A stretch of DNA of 64,000 nucleotides, taken from contig JALECJ010000001.1 in NCBI GenBank assembly GCA_023515745.1, forward strand, positions 124,001-188,000, given 5' to 3'. A program made the translations under genes and the position numbers. How positions within the stretch are numbered: position 1 is the stretch's first letter; every line of letters begins with the position of its first letter. A model generated the notes under the pieces. It was not told the DNA's origin, made no database searches, and saw nothing but the letters and a program-made list of their open reading frames with translations. Below are positions 59,294-64,000 of this stretch, piece after piece. The stretch comes from Amoeboaphelidium protococcarum. Taxonomy: Eukaryota; Aphelidiomycota; Aphelidea.

Positions 59294-61792
59294 TCATTTC
59301 TGCTTATCTCTGTTCATCACAATCATTAGCACATACGCTATTACACGAAAGACACTTCCTATCAGCAAGGCCATACATAGATCAAATGTGAACCGATTCA
59401 GAGTGTAGCCGTACAAAGACGCTGCCAGTTCTACTTGGTAGACATTTCCAAAATTGGAGACTTCACCATCAAATAGAGCCTCCGACGCCCATTTAGCATA
59501 AGATATCTCCCAAATGAAATTGACTCCCCATTAAACCGCCTTCTCTTTCGTTGGACCAAAGTAATTGAAGACTGCTGCAAAGAGACACGCCACAACTGCT
59601 AGCAATGACGCGTTCTCTCTCTGGACCAACATGGAAACTATAGCACTAAATCCGTATACGCAGTAGTACAGAACTACAATAATGCCATACATGTTGGCAA
59701 ATGAATTCAATGGACTGGCCAGAAAGTAGAACACTGCTGTAAAATGCAGCGAGGTGACAGCAAACCGGTACAAGGCACTAATGGATTTGCCAACATAGTA
59801 CGCTGATCTTGAATGTCCGGCTGCAGCTTCTCTCCAATACACAACCTTCTCTTCACCAAAAATCTTCACGGCAGCCGGTGCTCCAGAGAGACCGACAGCC
59901 ATCGATACCAAGAGCCCAAGCAGTGGGATAATCCAAACTAATGGAGCAGGACTTACCAGAGTGTAAGGACTTACATAAATGCCACGAAACATTTCACCAT
60001 CTGCACCCATGACGGATAAGCCCATTAGGCCACCAGCCAGAATACAAACGCCAATCTCCAAGATCATTGAACTGACCTTCCTACTAAACTGAATTAGAGA
60101 GCGATTGTGGGCAAGTAAGGCCTATTAAAACCATCCCGCAGAAGTACGTACTGATGTCAATTAATCCAACATCGCCATAGACTCTGATGGAACGGCACCA
60201 TTACTGCGTGCCAAAGACCCAGTGGGTAAACAAGGCCACACTGAGTTGTTCTTCAACTTGAAGGATTTCAAAGGTCTAGTATTAGTGGGATTTTATGCAG
60301 TTTCCACCACCTTACCAGATGCAATCTCATGCTGTTTCCATTTTTCGACTAAATCATCCACCGTAAGAGTTTCCACTGTATTGACTCCTTTACCAGAGAT
60401 TATATCCATCAACACGTCGGCCGGATTCTATTTCTCGTCAAATACAAAGCCAAGAGATTTGAAATACTCAACCACCTCAACTTATGGACCAATGTACACA
60501 GTTCTGCCACCACCTGCAATGAGGAGAATCTCATCAAACTACTGAAAAATTTCGTATCTCGGTTGATGAAGCACAGCTACAACAGTGACACCAATCTGGG
60601 CGATACTCTTCAGGAGATTAGCCACCTTCAGCGCGGCAGTACTATCAAGACCAGATGTTGGTTCGTCAGCAAAGATAGCCAGTGGAGACGCGGCCAGCTC
60701 CATACCAATATTAACTCTCTTCCTCTGACCATTACTAATACCACGCGTAGTCTCATCACCAATGAACGAATGCTACACATGACTCAATCCCAAAGTCTCA
60801 ATCACAGCATCCACATACTGGTCGATTTCCGAGTTTGACCAGGAAGAAGGTAATCTTACTCCAGCACTATATCTAATAGTCTCCCTCACAGTCATCTCCT
60901 GGATCATAATATCATTCTGAGGTACGTAGCCGACAATTTTCTTGAATTCATGAATCTCCAATTACTTGCCATTGATGAGCAATTGTCCATACGTACGCTA
61001 AACCTTCCCCATGAGCACATTCATAAACGTAGTCTTACCCGCTCCACTCGCGCCCATAATAGCAGTCAGCTTCTTACTCTTAATCTATCCACTGACACCA
61101 TTCAGGATCTATTTACCATTGGGAAGTACAAGACCAAGATTCTAAAACTCAAAATCCAAATGCAGACCAGTCTTGTCATCTTTGAATAGTTTACCAAAAG
61201 CCTTAGAGTATCCAGCTATCAGCTCTGGCGATATATCAGCTTTTGTGTCTTTGGCGTCTTCAACAACTTCCGCGGATTCCGGCGCAGCATCAGGCGTCTT
61301 TAGATCAACTTCATCAAACTGTGAAGAGATTTCGTTCATCTTCAACAGCTTACGGCGGTGCATTATGAGCAAGAAGTACAAGAAGGCCAGGGCGACATCC
61401 ACAATTACGCAAAAGATCAACCCACCATAAAATAAGACCTTCTTGGCACCAGCGGGACAACTGGACAGGGGAGGACATTGCAGCGGCTTGACTGAACCGG
61501 TTGGACAAAATGAACCTGATGGACACGGTAGCATAGTACTAAAATCGGGACAATAGTTGCCGGGCATGCACACAATAGGCTCATACTCACCCTATGGCTT
61601 GCATGGAGTGTTGGCGAGTCTCAACAATTAACATTTGACATCAGGAGGACAGACTTGCGGCAGTGATTGCGCCTCTGTTTCAGTTGTGTTGGGACAGAAG
61701 AAGCCGGCGCTGCACTCATAACCGGCCGAGATAACAATGCCAGTGACATTTGGGCCAACGTAACAACTAGGCGGTACTTATAATCCTGACAT
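59294..61792 (-). CDS. ABCG-type half transporter with Cys-rich N-terminal domain
   Basis: An 832-residue minus-strand protein. The N-terminal region (about 1-115) is Cys-rich (CSAGFFCPNT, CMPGNYCPD, GSFCPTG) and outside the membrane. A helix follows (LIFCVIVDVALAFLYFLLIM), then the nucleotide-binding domain: Walker A MGASGAGKTTFMN, VGYVPQNDIM, signature ISNGQRKRVNIG, Walker B LAIFADEPTSGLD and VLHQPRYEIF. Six membrane helices follow, as in ABCG. The Cys-rich front places it with the ADP1/ABCG24-28 type of fungi and plants. The start at 61792 lacks a signal peptide, so an upstream exon may be missing. It probably acts as a dimer exporting lipids or xenobiotics. Confidence 0.85.
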
Positions 61793-62099
61793 GTCTCTTA
61801 AAAAAATTATATTAATTATCGACTTGAGGATGTGTACACAAATTTTTAAGACTATTAGCCGATGAACTTTATTGTTTGATTTCCAGACCAGATCTGATTC
61901 CATAATCACAAATAGGCTAAGAATAGCACTTTTACTCTAATGTTTGACAAAGTAAATTGCGTGCGTGATTTTAAGTGTCTTTAAATTAAAGCAGTGCTGA
62001 ATCTTGTGCAATACCGGGATACTTCAGATCTATCAATTGTATTTCATTCACTTGTGCCATCTTCAAATTCAAGGCCTATACAATGGCACTCGAATAAGT
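61793..62099. other. Spacer upstream of the ABCG start
   Basis: A 307 bp AT-rich gap. Because the ABCG protein would be expected to begin with a signal sequence, a short first exon may lie here, but none can be identified with certainty. Confidence 0.25.
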
Positions 62100-62774
62100 T
62101 CAACTCCGGAGGTTATGTAGAGACAATTTTAACTTTGATTGCGTATAATTCAATTCTTACTCAAGCTCCTGTAGTTCTTGATCGAGGTGTGTCGAATCAT
62201 ATATGTCCCCTCTGGTGAATGGAATATTATGTTTTTAATGATAGATTATTGACTATACTTTGGCGTGCCAGCGATCTCTAATACGCATTTTGGTGAATTA
62301 GATCTTATCCTCAAGATCTTTGATGGATTACTCAAGAAATTCGCACTGTCTTGTCAGTCTTTCTCTATCTTACTCTATGGATGGCACAACTTCATGATAT
62401 TAATGAGATGCAGCGTCGCGTTTAAACGAACCTCCTTGGATTTACTCATTGCTGGTTCTTGTTGGATCACTCAGAGTCCCAGGATTAGATTCATCAGTAG
62501 GAAGATCGGAGTGTCCAGGCCCCAAATCAGCATAATCAATAATATTGCCGCCGTCAGAAGCTGTCTTTTCCCATTTATAATTTAGTTCATCGTCTGCCTG
62601 TTCTTTAATGCCATAAAATTCATTAAAGCGCCGATCATCATTGCAGTAATCATCTTCAAATTCTAAATCTAGAACGGATCCAACCATACTACAAGTCTAC
62701 CTTGGCAGTGACGAGACACTGTCAGTAATCGCCAGAAGAAGTACACTGAAGAGTATAATTAAATGATAATTCAT
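62100..62774 (-). CDS. Secreted acidic, coiled-coil protein, unknown
   Basis: A 224-residue minus-strand protein with signal peptide NYHLIILFSVLLLAITDSVS. The mature N-terminal half is acidic (LDLEFEDDYCNDDRRFNEF), followed by a Pro/Gly/Ser linker. The C-terminal half is coiled coil (QDRERLTRQCEFLEQSIKDL and HLDQELQELEQELNYTQSKL). Three cysteines are present. No family is recognised. A TCGCGTTG word overlaps the start region (62773-62780). Confidence 0.65.
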
Positions 62775-62995
62775 CGCGTTGAATCGAGCTTCTTATTCTG
62801 TTCAGCTATGTTTTACTTTTAACTTTTAGTAGTTAGGAGCGTGGGAAAATTCTGATTGTCGATTGCTTTGATGTGATGGTCTTACTACTCCTGAAAGCTT
62901 TTAATTGCTGGATCTTTTACAATGCTAAGCTCGCCATAGTAACTAAAAGATATAACGAAAAGCATTAACTTTTATCACGTGAGTTTATATAGTAT

Positions 62996-64000
62996 TCAAT
63001 CTTGTCCTTTGCGAGACTATAATGAATTGTTTATACTCATCAATTTGCCTTTGATTTCTGCAATGGAAGGACGTTGAGCGGGATCTTGATTCCAACAACG
63101 AGAGATCAATTCCAGCATGAAACTAGTCTGTGGATTCTTGGCAGCCATTTCTACTATCTGTGCAGGAATATGCGGTCTTTTGCCGGCACACACTGCATTG
63201 ATAATTTCACCTTGAGGCATCTTGTGCCAAGGATGTTTACGCGTTGCCATTTCGAAAAGTAGAAGACCAAACGCGTAAACGTCAACTGCGAGAGGTATCT
63301 TCTCCACCTTCTCCAGTGGGTCATTTCTAACCTCCATCAGAAGCTCCGGAGGACAATAATGGATAGATGCACCTTCTAGCTGGGATTTTCTGAATGCTTT
63401 AACTCCCAGCAACTCTTCACTATGCACCGATGAGATACTGAAATCACAAATTACACCAACTGGCTACTGAAGATAATCAAAGTCAATCAACACGTTATCC
63501 GGCTTTACGTCGTTGTGTGCAATTTTACGAGAGTGCAATTCAAAGAGCGCGGACGCAATATCTTCACCAAGCTTAAGCACCAGATAGAAATTGTACTTTA
63601 TGTTGGGAATTGACTTTTTACCGTAAATCAAATTAGCCAAACTTCCAAATTCATACAGCTTTGTCACAGTGACCAGAGGTTAATGAGAATAGCCAACCAG
63701 CTGAATGAAATTAGGATGACCATCAAAATGCCACATCAACGCCACCTCCTGGTCAAACACAATTCTATTCTCCTCCTCTGATATGCTCTACGGCGGCTTG
63801 ATCAACTTTATTGCAACGCGGTTAATGCGTGGAAATCGTGCACGAATATTTTCACTCAGCAAGAGACCTTCGTACACCTCACCGAATCCACCTTGTGCAA
63901 TCACTTTCGATTTATCCACATCCTTGGTGATGTCAATCTATAAGAATCCCGGAATATTCAGTGGCGCTTCTGCATCAGCATTGTACATTGTACCAGCAGT
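62996..64000 (-). CDS. TKL-like protein kinase, 5' truncated by window edge
   Basis: A 334-residue partial minus-strand protein that continues beyond 64000. It starts within a juxtamembrane segment containing IPGFLQID, the same motif as in the 56991 kinase. Kinase motifs are AQGGFGEVYEGLL, VAIKLIK, AHNDVKPDNVLI, CDFSISSV (DFG changed to DFS), ASIHYCPPELL and CWNQDPAQRPS. The catalytic loop is HND, not HRD, as in the paralogue. The CPPE replaces the usual APE. Catalytic Asp, VAIK lysine and DF aspartate are kept, so activity is possible. The N-terminal membrane part lies outside the window. Confidence 0.8.

Overview
The window is nuclear DNA from a eukaryote that reads TAA and TAG as glutamine and uses only TGA as stop. 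Nearly every recognisable gene is a run of fragments under the standard code but becomes one full-length protein once TAR is read as Gln. Two paralogous gene copies in the window even differ by CAA versus TAG at the same Gln codon. Genes are dense (about one per 1.6 kb) on both strands. Introns are few, 52-73 nt long, start GTA and almost always end GTAG. A Tim9-like and an Mrp10/mS37-like protein show that the cell keeps a protein-importing mitochondrion with mitochondrial translation, which argues against amitochondriate TAR=Gln lineages such as Monocercomonoides-type oxymonads. A class I PI3K with a Ras-binding domain, a fungal-type ML/NPC2 protein and a long-chain-alcohol-oxidase-type GMC enzyme lean towards an opisthokont. 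An aphelid-like relative of fungi is one possibility; ciliates and ulvophyte algae are alternatives. This placement is inference.

Layout. 0-4.3 kb: end of a membrane protein gene, a Golgi/ER apyrase, DNAJC17 and a secreted KDY-repeat protein. 4.3-9.4 kb: accessory region with a decayed Fanzor/TnpB-like nuclease gene, a 94% identical decapitated copy of the secreted protein, a tRNA-Thr(UGU) and a third family member. 9.6-19.7 kb: XMAP215-type TOG protein, LIS1, an S6K/RSK-like AGC kinase and RAD6. 19.7-28.5 kb: Tim9, the N-terminal acetyltransferase NAA40, a small membrane protein, CNOT4, a GMC oxidoreductase, an ML protein and SEC12. 28.6-35 kb: class I PI3K, a four-TM protein and a UBAC2-like rhomboid/UBA protein. 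35.4-40.8 kb: a 1,761-residue VWA/VWD surface glycoprotein. 41-52.8 kb: mS37, an eIF3f-like MPN protein, CAF1, a P-loop ATPase, an SLC35F6-like transporter, ELF1, a novel type I membrane protein, an FG nucleoporin and a NIPA transporter. 52.9-56.1 kb: a second accessory region with a GC-rich structured island, two unidentified small ORFs and a degenerate Mutator-like element with a SWIM-type transposase remnant and terminal inverted repeats. 56.1-64 kb: an unknown protein, two related membrane-type TKL-like kinases, a tiny secreted Cys-rich protein, an ABCG half transporter and another secreted protein.

Two themes recur. Housekeeping genes sit in tight convergent or divergent pairs (57-62 bp between several 3' ends). 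Interspersed are lineage-specific secreted or surface genes, three of which carry a phase-1 intron at or shortly downstream of the signal-peptide region. CCR4-NOT contributes two subunits (CNOT4, CAF1), and cytoskeletal regulators XMAP215 and LIS1 are direct neighbours. The most unusual content is in the two mobile-element-rich intervals at 4.3-9.4 kb and 52.9-56.1 kb.
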